Origin: JBBIWA01 sp037439425
GTDB lineage: Bacteria > Acidobacteriota > Blastocatellia > RBC074
Assembly: GCA_037439425.1 (NCBI GenBank)
Contig: JBBIWA010000013.1
Coordinates: 1 to 64,000, forward strand
DNA: 64,000 nt
Reading direction: 5' to 3'
Position 1 is the first letter of the stretch; each line of letters starts with the position of its first letter. The notes beneath the pieces are model-generated. The model was not told where the DNA came from and ran no database searches. It saw only the letters and a list, made by a program, of their open reading frames with translations. Positions 8,736 through 19,676 of this stretch are shown piece by piece. The position numbers were made by a program, and so were the translations under genes.

Positions 8736-9794
8736 TCACGCAACCAGATGGCGGCGGATCATCTCCCCCAGCTCAGCTGTGCCTACTTTCCGCCGCGCGC
8801 TGCTCAGGTCGGGAGTGCCGTAACCTTGATCAAGAGTGAGCTTGATCGCATTTTCAAGCTGGCGCGCTTCTCGTTCCAGCTGGCAGGTGTGACGCAGCAA
8901 CATGGCTGCCGAAGCGATGGCACCAATTGGATTGGCAATACCCCGGCCCGCAATATCGGGCGCAGAACCATGCACCGGCTCGTAGAGAGCCACTTCCCCA
9001 CCCAGGCTGGCCGAAGGCAGCATGCCAACTGATCCGGTCAACACCGCCGCCTCGTCGCTCAAAATATCGCCAAACAGATTCTCTGTCACGATCACATCAA
9101 AGCTCGTGGGCCGCGTAAGGAGTGCCATCGCCGCGCTATCGACATAGCTGTGCTCAAGCTGTACATCGAGATAATCGGCCGCGACACGCGTCACCACCTT
9201 GCGCCAGAGCTGTGAGCTTTCAAGCACATTGGCCTTGTCAATCGAGGTGACCTTCTTCCGCCGCCGCTGGGCCAGCTCAAAAGCGACGCGCGCCACGCGC
9301 TCAACTTCGGCCTCAGTGTAGACCAGCGTGTTAATGGCGCGATGCCCCTCGATGCCGCGCGGCTGGCCGAAATAAAGCCCGCCAGCCAGTTCCCGAACGA
9401 TCAAAAGGTCTGTGCCGCGTACGATCTCTGCTTTAATCGGCGACGCATCAATCAGCGAATCGTAGAGGAAGGCTGGACGTAAATTAGCATAGACGCCCAG
9501 CCTGGCGCGCAATTCGAGCAGCCCCGTCTCAGGCTTCAGCTTCGGTGGATTGGCATCGTACTTGGGCGCCCCCACCGCGCCGAGCAAGACTGCGTCGCTT
9601 GCCAGGCAAGCTGCTAGCGTTTCATCAGGCAGCGGCACTCCGCAGACTTCAAGCGCGGCACCACCGATCAAGCGAGAATCGAACTCAAACTCGTGACCCC
9701 ATTGCGCCGCGATAGCCTCCAGACACGCTATTGCTTCGCGCGTCACTTCAAGACCGATCCCATCCCCGGGCAGAACTGTGATCCTGAATCTCAT
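8736..9794 (-). CDS. leuB: 3-isopropylmalate dehydrogenase
   Basis: A 352-residue isocitrate/isopropylmalate dehydrogenase family enzyme that oxidatively decarboxylates 3-isopropylmalate with NAD+ in leucine synthesis. Seen: VLPGDGIGLEVTREAI at the N-terminus, the substrate-binding RARLGVYANLRP, the metal-binding run NLFGDILSDEAAVLTGSVGMLPSASLG, and EPVHGSAPDIAGRGIANP. It starts 15 bp after leuD and ends the leu operon. The ilv promoter and leader begin about 50 bp past its stop codon. Confidence 0.96.
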   Translation of the reverse strand: MRFRITVLPGDGIGLEVTREAIACLEAIAAQWGHEFEFDSRLIGGAALEVCGVPLPDETLAACLASDAVLLGAVGAPKYDANPPKLKPETGLLELRARLGVYANLRPAFLYDSLIDASPIKAEIVRGTDLLIVRELAGGLYFGQPRGIEGHRAINTLVYTEAEVERVARVAFELAQRRRKKVTSIDKANVLESSQLWRKVVTRVAADYLDVQLEHSYVDSAAMALLTRPTSFDVIVTENLFGDILSDEAAVLTGSVGMLPSASLGGEVALYEPVHGSAPDIAGRGIANPIGAIASAAMLLRHTCQLEREARQLENAIKLTLDQGYGTPDLSSARRKVGTAELGEMIRRHLVA

Positions 9795-9809
9795 TAATAG
9801 TGCCAGATA

Positions 9810-10331
<522 letters not shown>

Positions 10332-10413
10332 AGATTTCTTTACAGCAAGAGCTGGGGAGATTGGAACCTTCCCTTCTCCATCTTCTCCCCTCCTCCCGCC
10401 CTCCCGCTCTCAG

Positions 10414-11748
10414 TTACACTCCCCACAAGTAATCATCTTGCCCGTATGCCGATTCAGCCGCCGCTAATAGATGCTGAGACTCTGGCTTGAGAAACTCACG
10501 CGGATCAGTAATGGTGCCAGTAATCGCAGTGGCGGCAGCAGTGGCCGGGCTGGCCAGGTAGACCTTGGCGCGTGGATCACCCATCCGCCCCACAAAGTTG
10601 CGGTTGGTGGTTGACAGGCAGGTCTCTTCTGCGCCGAGCACACCCATATATCCACCAAGGCAGGCGCCGCAGGTCGCGGTCGAAATCACACAGCCCGCTT
10701 CAGAGAAGATGTCGAACAGACCTTCGCGCATCGCCGTCTTCCAGACCTCGGTGGTGGCCGGAACGACGATGGCACGTGTCCCTTTGGCTACCTTATGACC
10801 CTTCATCACCGAAGCCGCGATGCGCAAGTCTTCAATGCGCCCGTTGGTGCAGGAACCGATGTAAACCTGATCGATCTTGACGCGTGGTACCTCGCCGATA
10901 AATCGCCCGTTTGATGGTAACGAGGGCAGCGCCACCATCGGCTCAAGCGAGCTGACGTCAATAGTAAAGCGCTCGGCATACTCGGCATCATCATCCGAGT
11001 AGTAGAGCTCATACGGCTCGCTGGTGCGCGCATGGACATAGTTCATCGCGATCTCGTCCACCGGCATGATGCCGCTCTTGCCGCCCGCTTCAATTGCCAT
11101 ATTGGTGATCGTGAAGCGCGCTTCCATCGTCAGATACCGCAAGCTCGAGCCGCGATACTCCATCGCCTTATAACGTGCGCCATCCACGCCAATCTTCGAG
11201 ATGATATAGAGAATGATGTCCTTCGAGTAGACGCCGTGCGGCAACGGACCGTTGAGCTCAAAGAGTATGCTTTCGGGAACTTTGAACCACAGTTCACCGG
11301 TGGCGAGCGCCGCTGCCAGATCCGTTGAGCCGACGCCCGTGGCAAATGTGCCCAGTGCGCCCATCGTCGTCGTGTGCGAATCGCCGCAGATGATCGTCAT
11401 TCCCGGAAGCACATGTCCTTGTTCGGGCGCGATAGCATGGCAAATGCCGTGATTTCCCACCTCGTAGTAGCGCGTGATCCCTTGCTCTTCGCGCCATTGG
11501 CGCAACTGCTTGGCCAGCTCCGCGCTCTTGATGTCCTTGTTGGGAACGAAATGATCGGGCGTGACGAGGATCTTCGACGGATCAAAGACCTTGTTGATGC
11601 CCAGTTTCCTGAGCATCTGCACAGCGGGCGGCGTGGTCACCTCGTGGCAGACGATCAGGTCGAGTTTAGCGTTGACGATTTCGCCCGGCACCACACACTC
11701 GCGCTTGCTGTGGGCGGCCAGGATCTTTTCAGTGATGGTCATGCCCAT
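10414..11748 (-). CDS. leuC: 3-isopropylmalate dehydratase large subunit
   Basis: A 444-residue aconitase-family large subunit that isomerises 2- to 3-isopropylmalate with LeuD. [4Fe-4S] ligands are visible as the Cys in YIGSCTNGRIEDL and the pair in CGACLGGYMGVL. GDSHTTTMGALGTFATGVGSTD is the conserved substrate-side motif. It is longer than the usual roughly 420-residue archaeal-type LeuC and shorter than E. coli LeuC. AAGGAAG stands 10 nt before the ATG. Homoaconitase activity cannot be ruled out from sequence, but the leu context argues for isopropylmalate. Confidence 0.93.
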   Translation of the reverse strand: MGMTITEKILAAHSKRECVVPGEIVNAKLDLIVCHEVTTPPAVQMLRKLGINKVFDPSKILVTPDHFVPNKDIKSAELAKQLRQWREEQGITRYYEVGNHGICHAIAPEQGHVLPGMTIICGDSHTTTMGALGTFATGVGSTDLAAALATGELWFKVPESILFELNGPLPHGVYSKDIILYIISKIGVDGARYKAMEYRGSSLRYLTMEARFTITNMAIEAGGKSGIMPVDEIAMNYVHARTSEPYELYYSDDDAEYAERFTIDVSSLEPMVALPSLPSNGRFIGEVPRVKIDQVYIGSCTNGRIEDLRIAASVMKGHKVAKGTRAIVVPATTEVWKTAMREGLFDIFSEAGCVISTATCGACLGGYMGVLGAEETCLSTTNRNFVGRMGDPRAKVYLASPATAAATAITGTITDPREFLKPESQHLLAAAESAYGQDDYLWGV

Positions 11749-11795
11749 AGTGATTACTTCCTTAAGAATCTCAGCAACCAGTCGGTTCAGCGCTG

Positions 11796-13361
<1,566 letters not shown>

Positions 13362-13437
13362 CGGTCTCTCCCTCTCTGTAGACAGACTTCGACCTCAAAA
13401 GTCCGTTCATCATAGCGTTCGGCAGTGCGGTTGTAAA

Positions 13438-13464
13438 TTTTATAATTTTTACTATCATATAAAA
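13438..13464. promoter_or_regulatory. AT-rich dyad in the leuA/LysR divergent region
   Basis: TTTTATA (13438-13444) and TATAAAA (13458-13464) form a perfect 7-bp inverted repeat with a 13-bp spacer, midway between the divergent starts of leuA and the LysR gene. LysR regulators commonly bind dyads in such positions. Because it is purely A/T it could instead contain overlapping -10 elements for one or both genes. Confidence 0.45.
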
Positions 13465-13545
13465 GTTTTTTATGCGGGAAGAGGCGGGGAATTTCCCCGC
13501 CGCTGACTCGAATTTCGACTTTCGATCGAGGAGGAGGTAATCACC

Positions 13546-14499
13546 TTGGATCTGGCGCAATTGGAGATCTTTCTGTGTATCGCCCAGGAGAAGAGCTTTT
13601 CGCGAGCGGCTGAAAAGATGCTGCGCACACAACCGGCCATCAGCATTGCGATCAAGCGACTGGAAGAAGAGCTGGGGGAAGCGCTCTTTGACCGCAGCAG
13701 CAAAGCGGGCACGCTGACAGAAGCGGGCCGGATTTTGCTCTCCTATGCTCAGCGGATGATCAACCTGCGCGATGAAGCGACGAGCGCCATTGCCGAGCTG
13801 CGCGGCCTTTATCGTGGTCGCCTCAGCATCGGCGCTAACGAGAGCACTTCGCTTTACCTGCTGCCGCCACTGCTGCTCAAATATCGCGAACAATATCCGC
13901 AGATCAAAATCGAGGTCTACCGTAATATCTCTGAACGGATTCCGTCTGAGGTGCTGGAGCGCAATCTCGACTTTGGTTTCCTCTCGTTTGATCCGCTGCA
14001 CCCGGCGTTGGAATCGCTGGAAGTCTACCGCGATGAGCTGGTGCTGGTAGTCAATCCGCGCCATCGCCTTGCTAAGCGCAAGCAGGTCACAGTGCGCGAA
14101 TTGGGAGCGGAACATTTCATTGCGCATAATGTCAAGACTCCGGCGCGCGATAAGATTTTTGAACTCTTCGCCCAGCACCACACCCCGCTCAACATCTCAA
14201 TCGAGCTGGCCACTCTGGAGACGATCAAAGATTTTGTCTTGCTCAACGCAGGAGTGGCGATCTTGCCGCGCCTGGCGGTGAGAGCAGAGATTGAAGCAGG
14301 CCAGTTAATCGAGGTTCCGGTCAAAGGCATGAAGATCGAAAAGTCGCTGCGGATCGTCTATCGGCGCGAACAGACGCTGTCTTCAGCTGCACGCTCTTTT
14401 CTGGAGATGATCAAAGCCAATCCGTTCAAAGAAGCGCCTTGGCCCGGCTCTCTTTTTCAGGGAAGAAAAAGGGTCAAGATCGTCGCCCAAAGAAGTTAA
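13546..14499 (+). CDS. LysR-family transcriptional regulator
   Basis: A 317-residue LysR-type regulator. The winged helix-turn-helix occupies residues 1-60 (FLCIAQEKSFSRAAEKMLRT, QPAISIAIKRLEEELGE). The periplasmic-binding-like effector domain runs from about residue 90 (LSIGANESTSLYLLPPLL). The start is a TTG at 13546 with GAGGAGGAGGT upstream, a strong site that supports the non-ATG start. The gene is divergent from leuA, so it may control leucine synthesis; the effector domain does not identify a ligand. The last about 20 residues (GRKRVKIVAQRS) look like an extension beyond the family end. Confidence 0.92.
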   Translation: MDLAQLEIFLCIAQEKSFSRAAEKMLRTQPAISIAIKRLEEELGEALFDRSSKAGTLTEAGRILLSYAQRMINLRDEATSAIAELRGLYRGRLSIGANESTSLYLLPPLLLKYREQYPQIKIEVYRNISERIPSEVLERNLDFGFLSFDPLHPALESLEVYRDELVLVVNPRHRLAKRKQVTVRELGAEHFIAHNVKTPARDKIFELFAQHHTPLNISIELATLETIKDFVLLNAGVAILPRLAVRAEIEAGQLIEVPVKGMKIEKSLRIVYRREQTLSSAARSFLEMIKANPFKEAPWPGSLFQGRKRVKIVAQRS

Positions 14500-14698
14500 G
14501 CCCTACTGAAAAAGAGGAAGGAGGGGGGGGCGGCCGCGCCTTTTTCTCGCTTGCTCCCCTCAGCGATTCCGCATATAATCGGCCTGTCTTTAAAGCAGAT
14601 GGGCTTTCATTCCTGCCCGGAGTTTGATCCCACTCTTGCGACTCGCCCCGCGAACTCGTTTAGTCCCGGACTTACCAGCAATCAATAGGGAGTGCCAA

Positions 14699-15412
14699 AT
14701 GTTTAGAGCTGTATTACCTCACGCTTTGGCCACAAGCTTGTCCACTTGTTGCACGCTGAGTTTACGCTTCGTCAAGCGAAGCCTGATTCTCTCTGCTTTC
14801 GGTGGCCTGGTCACACTAATGATGGCCTGTCCACAGAGGCAGGCCAAGCAGGTCAATTACGATGAAGCTGAGCGCGGATTGCGCCTGGCGATCAACATCA
14901 ACGAAGTAGCCTACAACAGTTGGAACAAGGTCTATGAAGGAATGGGGACGCTACACCGCGAAGGTAAGATCAGTGAGGCGCGCTGGGCTGCTATCAGCGC
15001 GGTTGATGGCGTCATCGTTCTCTCGGAAGCGGATCTGATTGAAGGGATTGATCGCGCCAAGAGATTGCTGGAAAACTGGCGCCAGGCCTCCGTGAAGGTG
15101 CTCAGCGCCGAAAGCACCGAGGAGGTAGCGCAACTGCGCGAGCGAGAGCTGGAAGCGCGCCACAACTTCAATCTCTCAATAGCTTACCTAAATGCCAAGT
15201 CGCTCAAGCTGCGCGACTCATACGCTGAAGCGGTGACCTTGGCCGAAGCAGTGGTCAAAGACGGCAATCCGCTGCCTGCAGAACACATCCAGGCCATTCG
15301 TCAGATCATCAAGATGGTAGACGAGGAAGTGGCCAAAGCCGCAGGCAAGACCGGAGCCGGAAAAACAGCCAGGATCTCCCCCACTTCACCCGCGCTGAGT
15401 AGCGTGAAGTGA
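14699..15412 (+). CDS. Predicted lipoprotein of unknown function
   Basis: A 237-residue protein starting at the ATG at 14699, chosen because AGGGAG lies 8 nt upstream. The frame is open further but without a site. A basic, hydrophobic N-terminus ends in LVTLMMAC near residue 45, a plausible but non-ideal lipobox. The rest is mostly alpha-helical and charged, with LAININEVAYNSWNKVYEGMGTL and a long helical region to residue 215, then a Ser/Thr/Pro tail. I recognise no family. Probably an envelope-anchored helical protein. Confidence 0.6.
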   Translation: MFRAVLPHALATSLSTCCTLSLRFVKRSLILSAFGGLVTLMMACPQRQAKQVNYDEAERGLRLAININEVAYNSWNKVYEGMGTLHREGKISEARWAAISAVDGVIVLSEADLIEGIDRAKRLLENWRQASVKVLSAESTEEVAQLRERELEARHNFNLSIAYLNAKSLKLRDSYAEAVTLAEAVVKDGNPLPAEHIQAIRQIIKMVDEEVAKAAGKTGAGKTARISPTSPALSSVK

Positions 15413-15498
15413 GTTGCGGGTCTGCCATATGAGAAGAGCACAGAGCCATCGCGAATTGCGCCGCATCCCGCCCCTAACTCTTTCTGCCTCTCCTTGTG

Positions 15499-15527
15499 TT
15501 GACCCAGATAAAGGCTTGGTGTATGTT
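15499..15527 (+). promoter_or_regulatory. Promoter of the tRNA-Arg gene
   Basis: TTGACC (15499-15504), a 17-bp spacer and TATGTT (15522-15527) place the -10 box 11 bp before the first base of the mature tRNA, typical of a stable-RNA promoter. Confidence 0.7.
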
Positions 15528-15538
15528 GATCTCAGCCT

Positions 15539-15612
<74 letters not shown>

Positions 15613-15780
15613 CTACGCTAAGCAATCACTTCTTACCCGCCAGGGGGTGACAATGCTGCATCCCCTTTTCTCCTTTCCACCACTCTTTGAATCAGATGGG
15701 TGCGATGGCCGAAACCTCTTCGGCCAAGTGCTCCAAGAGGCCCTCCGCTTGACTTTAATTCTTCTCTTCCTTCTAGGCAA

Positions 15781-15860
15781 TTCCCGCTTAGCCGGATACG
15801 GCTGTAAATAGTTGAATGAGACAAAAGAGTTTCTGCGTTTGACCCGCGAGAGGTTCTGAA
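15781..15860 (+). repeat. Block shared with 59757-59829
   Basis: GCTTAGCCGGATACGGCTGTAA and the following roughly 60 bases (ending CCCGCGAGAGGTTCTGA) recur nearly unchanged at 59757-59829. Both copies precede a palindromic array and a decayed transposase, so this appears to be one edge of a larger duplicated unit. Confidence 0.7.
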
Positions 15861-15939
15861 ATAAGCGCAATTCACACATGGTGGTGGGGGCGACAATAGG
15901 GGCGCGCCGACAGAGGTGGCATTTTGCCGCAAAGAGGCC

Positions 15940-16262
15940 ACGGCCTTGCGCCGTGGAGTTTCACGATCCTTGCTACCAAATCCGCAATTCGCAATCCGAA
16001 ATTCAAAGTGGAGTCTCACGCTCCTGGCTACCAAATCCGAAATTCGCAATTCGCAATCCGAAATTCAAAGTGGAGTCTCACGATCCTGGCTACTGTAACC
16101 GCGAATTGAGAGCGTTTAGGAAAAAACGTCGAGTTTGCTGTGGCTAGCTAGAAACGTGAAACTCCACGGCGCAAGGCCGTGGCATCTCAAAATAATCTTG
16201 CTCGCGTGTGTAGCCACAAACGTGAAACCCTACGGCGCAAGGCCGTAGCCTCTTGAATTGGG
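15940..16262 (+). repeat. Palindromic repeat array, locus B
   Basis: Same architecture as loci A and C: CACGGCCTTGCGCCGTGG plus TTTCACGATCCTTGCTACC, then units of GGAGTCTCACG..TCCTGGCTACC with heptamer-like CAATTCG copies, a linker GCGCGAATTGAGAGCG, and two inverted-orientation units with ACGTGAAACTCCACGGC. In the last unit the hairpin reads CTACGGC-gcaag-GCCGTAG where other copies have CCACGGC and GCCGTGG: both arms changed and pairing is kept. No gene is supported inside. Confidence 0.8.
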
Positions 16263-16335
16263 CGATACAATTCAGGCGTCGCTTTGTCGGGCGCAAGTCG
16301 CCACAAGTTCGACCTTCCCGCAACGCAGAAGGTAA

Positions 16336-16735
16336 GCTAAGCTATCACAACTCGCGGGTGACCGCACTTAGAAGTGACGCAAGAGAACGCGGCGACGATT
16401 ATCAGGATCGGGCATTCACGCTGGAAAATCTAGAAGCCTTCAGTTCAAAGTCCACAAGAAGGACGGCTATGAACGGGAACACAACTCGTGGTCACTTCCC
16501 TGCCCCACCGTCTCGCTGGTCTTTTATCTGCTCTCGGTGGGTTGGCATTTTTTAGCGTACAAGGTGTTAGCAGCGCGCCGCTCGGCTCTATCATAAGTCT
16601 CCTGAAGGCCAGTCGCGGCCGTAGGGTTGTGGACGGTTTTGTGCGCTCGGCTTTTCCAAGCTCGTCGTGGAGAGCTCTCGAAGCATTGTGGTTGTGGCAT
16701 TTGAGCGAAGAACCCAACAGTTCTTAATCAGGCGA
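16336..16735 (+). pseudogene. Decayed transposase C-terminus (copy 1)
   Basis: The frame from 16441 to 16596 reads QFKVHKKDGYEREHNSWSLP and then a hydrophobic stretch (SLVFYLLSVGWHFLAYKVL), ending at a stop. A K-x-GY-x-x-EHN motif followed by a hydrophobic helix resembles the C-terminal end of some DDE transposases. The region aligns at DNA level with 60640-61006, which has matching phrases but different indels, so both are independently decaying relatives. No intact transposase and no terminal inverted repeats could be recognised. The family (possibly an ISNCY-type element) is a guess. Confidence 0.55.
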
Positions 16736-16790
16736 GGCTCTGCTCCGCAGCGAGCGGAGAAAGATCGTTGCGTTTCGGGTTGAGCGGGAA

Positions 16791-17063
16791 TTGCTGGTGT
16801 TGCCGAGAGCCGCGTGCGCGTCAAGGAAGATCGCGATCTGGCACGAATATCTGGGCATGAGCGCAGATGAGATCGTGCTGCACATCCTGACGCTCACTTT
16901 GAGCGACGCCCCTGCGGCGCTGGTCTACTATTTCGATCATATCGAAGAGATCCGGGAAGAGATTCGGCACGAGCAGGAATTTGTTGACGATTTCCAGCGG
17001 ATGTATCCGCCGCTGCTGCACACCGAACTGGACAATTGCTCGGCGGGGCCACGTAGTGACTGA
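16791..17063 (+). pseudogene. DUF433 antitoxin remnant
   Basis: KIAIWHEYLGMSADEIVLH, then LTLSDAPAALVYYFDHIEEI and EFVDDFQRMYPPLL, is the typical C-terminal DUF433 pattern (VapB-like antitoxin). The N-terminal DNA-binding part is missing or out of frame: the residues before KIAIW are unlike the family and no ribosome site precedes the frame. It overlaps the remnant toxin frame by a few bases, the usual DUF433-DUF5615 coupling. Probably non-functional. Confidence 0.65.
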
Positions 17064-17205
17064 GGTGGTCAAATTTCATCTGGACGAGCATATCACTTCC
17101 GCTATTGCCGATGGATTGAAGCAGCCTGTGGGGAATCATAATTCTGACGGGAAAAGAATTTTGATTCCCTACAGCCGTGGGGAATCAGAAAAAGATGGCC
17201 TCTGA
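17056..17205 (+). pseudogene. DUF5615 (PIN-like) toxin fragment
   Basis: The frame begins with a GTG overlapping the DUF433 stop, VTEVVKFHLDEHITSAIADG, matching the start of DUF5615 PIN-like toxins (KFHLDEHV..AIADGLR). Family similarity ends after about 22 residues at a palindromic sequence (17128-17187). The remaining frame is translated repeat. The toxin is therefore truncated, very likely by insertion of, or deletion up to, the palindrome. Confidence 0.65.
17128..17187. repeat. Palindromic element truncating the toxin fragment
   Basis: GTGGGGAATCATAATTCT (17128-17145) pairs almost completely with AGAATTTTGATTCCCTAC (17155-17172), leaving a 9-nt loop. GTGGGGAATCA then recurs directly at 17177-17187. 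This hairpin with a flanking direct repeat resembles a REP- or MITE-type remnant. No second copy was noticed in the window. Confidence 0.6.
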
Positions 17206-17246
17206 ATAATGATTTCAGACACACCGCAAAACCTTTGGCGGCTGGG

Positions 17247-17543
17247 TCAGTACTCATAATCCACCGAGACAACCTGCTCACAGATCTGTTTGGATCGTTC
17301 CACCACCGGCAGGTGAGCTTCGTGTTTAGCGTAACGGTCAAGCGCAGCCAGGTCGGCATACGCGGCCACCAGCGCCAGATCAAACGAACGCGGCGCGCGC
17401 ACCACATCCCAGCCAGTCTCGAATTCCAGAATCTCCGGAATTTGTGTGGGCAAAGCGCGCAGCATCGCTGCAAACGATTCCCGCTCCGCTTCGGATGTCT
17501 CTGGTTTGAAGCGGAACAAGACAATGTGCCTGATACGACTCAT
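17247..17543 (-). CDS. Dabb-domain (stress-responsive alpha/beta barrel) protein
   Basis: A 98-residue Dabb protein: IRHIVLFRFKPETSEAERESF at the start, a central FETGWDVVRAPRSFDLALVA and a C-terminal HLPVVERSKQICEQVVSVDYEY, together one ferredoxin-like dimeric barrel. Start set at the ATG at 17543, preceded by GGAGGAAAT. These proteins are small and soluble with mostly unknown substrates. It lies 45 bp after the recJ stop on the same strand and may be co-transcribed with recJ. Confidence 0.88.
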   Translation of the reverse strand: MSRIRHIVLFRFKPETSEAERESFAAMLRALPTQIPEILEFETGWDVVRAPRSFDLALVAAYADLAALDRYAKHEAHLPVVERSKQICEQVVSVDYEY

Positions 17544-17588
17544 CTTTATTTCCTCCTTCAATTTTGAACAAACAGAACCATCTGGCTC

Positions 17589-19343
17589 TCACTCGATTGC
17601 GGCGTCGCGCACCTTCAGCCGAGCATAGGTCTCTCCTGCCCAGGAAGTGATTTCAATCTGTCCCATCAGGCTGATGACGCGACCGCGCGCCAGATAGCCT
17701 TGATATTCAGCCGCATTCCACCACATGGCTTCGATGACCTGTCTGCCGCTTCCCACATATAGACGGAGATGTTTCTCTTTTACGGGATTGACGGCGCGAA
17801 CTGGAAGAGAGGAAAGCAAGAAGAGGGGAACTGGATTGCCAATCCCGTGCGGCTCTAAGCGTGAGAGAGAGCGCGCCGTCTCGAGGTTGACTTGCTCTGG
17901 CACTAGTTCAGCATCAGCCGTCAGCTTGCGGCCTAGCTCCTCGTCACTTAAGACCTGAGCCGCGTATTGATTCAAGCGCCACCCGAACTCTTCCAACCTG
18001 GCGGCCGGGAGCGCAAACCCAGCAGCCATCGGGTGTCCACCGTATTTGAGTAACAAGTCGGAGACGCTTCCGAGCGCCTCGACGATGTGGAAACCAGCAA
18101 TGGAGCGCGCGCTCCCATGCGCCACGCCCTGGTCATTGATCGAGCAAATCAGAGTCGGGCGTCCGGTCGCCTCAACTATTTTTGAGCAGACGATTCCGAC
18201 TACCCCGCGATGATAGCCCTCTCGCTCAGGGCCACCGAAGACCAGCACGCGATCGAGCCGCTCTGGGTCAATGCTCGCCATGAGCTTGTTAACCATCTCT
18301 GCCTGAATCTGTTGCCGCTCAGAGTTGAGTTGGTCAAGTTGCTGCGCCAAGCGCCGCGCTTCTTCGGTAGTTTGAGCATTGAAAAGCGACAGCACCGTGC
18401 TGGCATGAGCAATCCGGCCAGCCGCGTTGATGCGCGGGCCAATCTTGAAACCGACATCATAGGTCGTCAGTGGACTGCTGACCCTGGAGACTTCGAGCAG
18501 CGCGCGCAGCCCGTGATTTTGCTGCGGGCCGCTCAAGCGCCGCAGACCGTGCGCGACAATGGCGCGGTTCTCGACGGTTGAGAGATCTACCAGATCAGCA
18601 ATCGTGCCAATAGCGGTAAGTTTAGCGAATGAATCTAAAATGGCTTGCCGTTGCCTGTGCCCTTCAAGCAAAGCATCGGCCAGCTTGAGCGCTACCCCGC
18701 AGGCTGCCAAATGCTTGTTCGGGTAATCAGTGCCTGAGCCCCCTTTCGGGCAAAGCACCGCGTAAGCACCGCTTGGTAGGTCTGCCCCTTCAGGTAAATG
18801 GTGGTCGCAGATGATCAGGTCAATTCCTAACTGGCGTGCCAGCTGCGCCTCGGCGTGCGATTTAATGCCAATATCGGCGGTAATCATCACCCGGTAACCT
18901 GCTTCAGCCGCGCGCTCGACGATTGGCGACGATAGACCATAGCCTTCGGTGAAGCGGTCGGGGATATAGCAACTGATCAGGCCCTCTCCGCCGATCAGCC
19001 GCAGCGCGTGCGAAAGAATCAGGCTGGAGGTCGTCCCATCCACGTCGAAGTCGGTGACGATCATCACTCTTTCACGCTCGCGCACGGCCCGGTGCAGGCG
19101 CTCGACGGCCAGCTCCATATCGCGCAACAACCGCGGACTGTGAAGCTGGGCAGGGAAATCAGGCGCCAGGAAGCGCCGGATCTCGGTGGCCTCGCTTAAC
19201 CCTCGATTTATCAGGCAGCGAAGCAGCAATCTCGGCTCGCCGGTCTCTTCTTCCAGTCGGCGCAGCAGTGCTTCGTCACAGACGGCCAGTTGCCAGCGCG
19301 CCCCTGAAAGTCCTGGCTTGAGGTTAAGAGAGTTTGGTCTCAT
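17589..19343 (-). CDS. recJ: Single-stranded-DNA-specific exonuclease RecJ
   Basis: A 584-residue DHH-family 5'-3' exonuclease acting on single-stranded DNA in recombination and mismatch repair. Motifs in order: VTDFDVDGTTSSLI (motif I), MITADIGI (motif II region), ICDHHLPEG (the DHH motif, about residue 172), AACGVALKLADALL, then DHHA1 with GVVGIVCSKIVEATGRP and GGHPMAAGF. The C-terminal OB domain ends the protein. TADIGI departs from the more usual VDCGI/VDNGI but keeps the Asp. Start at ATG 19343. Confidence 0.94.
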   Translation of the reverse strand: MRPNSLNLKPGLSGARWQLAVCDEALLRRLEEETGEPRLLLRCLINRGLSEATEIRRFLAPDFPAQLHSPRLLRDMELAVERLHRAVRERERVMIVTDFDVDGTTSSLILSHALRLIGGEGLISCYIPDRFTEGYGLSSPIVERAAEAGYRVMITADIGIKSHAEAQLARQLGIDLIICDHHLPEGADLPSGAYAVLCPKGGSGTDYPNKHLAACGVALKLADALLEGHRQRQAILDSFAKLTAIGTIADLVDLSTVENRAIVAHGLRRLSGPQQNHGLRALLEVSRVSSPLTTYDVGFKIGPRINAAGRIAHASTVLSLFNAQTTEEARRLAQQLDQLNSERQQIQAEMVNKLMASIDPERLDRVLVFGGPEREGYHRGVVGIVCSKIVEATGRPTLICSINDQGVAHGSARSIAGFHIVEALGSVSDLLLKYGGHPMAAGFALPAARLEEFGWRLNQYAAQVLSDEELGRKLTADAELVPEQVNLETARSLSRLEPHGIGNPVPLFLLSSLPVRAVNPVKEKHLRLYVGSGRQVIEAMWWNAAEYQGYLARGRVISLMGQIEITSWAGETYARLKVRDAAIE

Positions 19344-19676
19344 CGGATCAGGATGTGGGTGGGGCAGCTTTTGAGCAGCCCCTCTTATTCAGAAAGCAGA
19401 GTATGAAGGGCGCGGGCGCAAAGAGCAAGTGGGTGGGAAACAGCAGGCGGTGGGGAAAATTCTGGGAACCTTTTCTCCGAGGCAGCGTGTAGGTGGGTGT
19501 GTGTGTAGTTTGTGTGAGGTGATCGGCTGCGCGAGCGTGTGGCAGGTCACCTCGCTTTTTGCCAGCAGCGGTTTTTCGGCCTCGCATAATCAGCTACCTG
19601 CCAGAGTGCTCTTTGTGTTATAGTCTCATACCTTGTGCGCCCCCGCTGCTCATCACCTGATTGCAAGCGAGTAACC
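19344..19676. other. Divergent recJ/pilN intergenic region
   Basis: 333 bp between divergent starts. It contains a GT-rich stretch (about 19488-19520) and no convincing ORF. TATAGT near 19619 could be a -10 element for the pil genes, but I see no good -35 partner. Confidence 0.35.

Noticed and set aside
13362..13545. Leader-peptide attenuator before leuA
   Set aside because: The 184-bp region has no Leu-rich short ORF and no terminator hairpin, unlike the ilvB leader.
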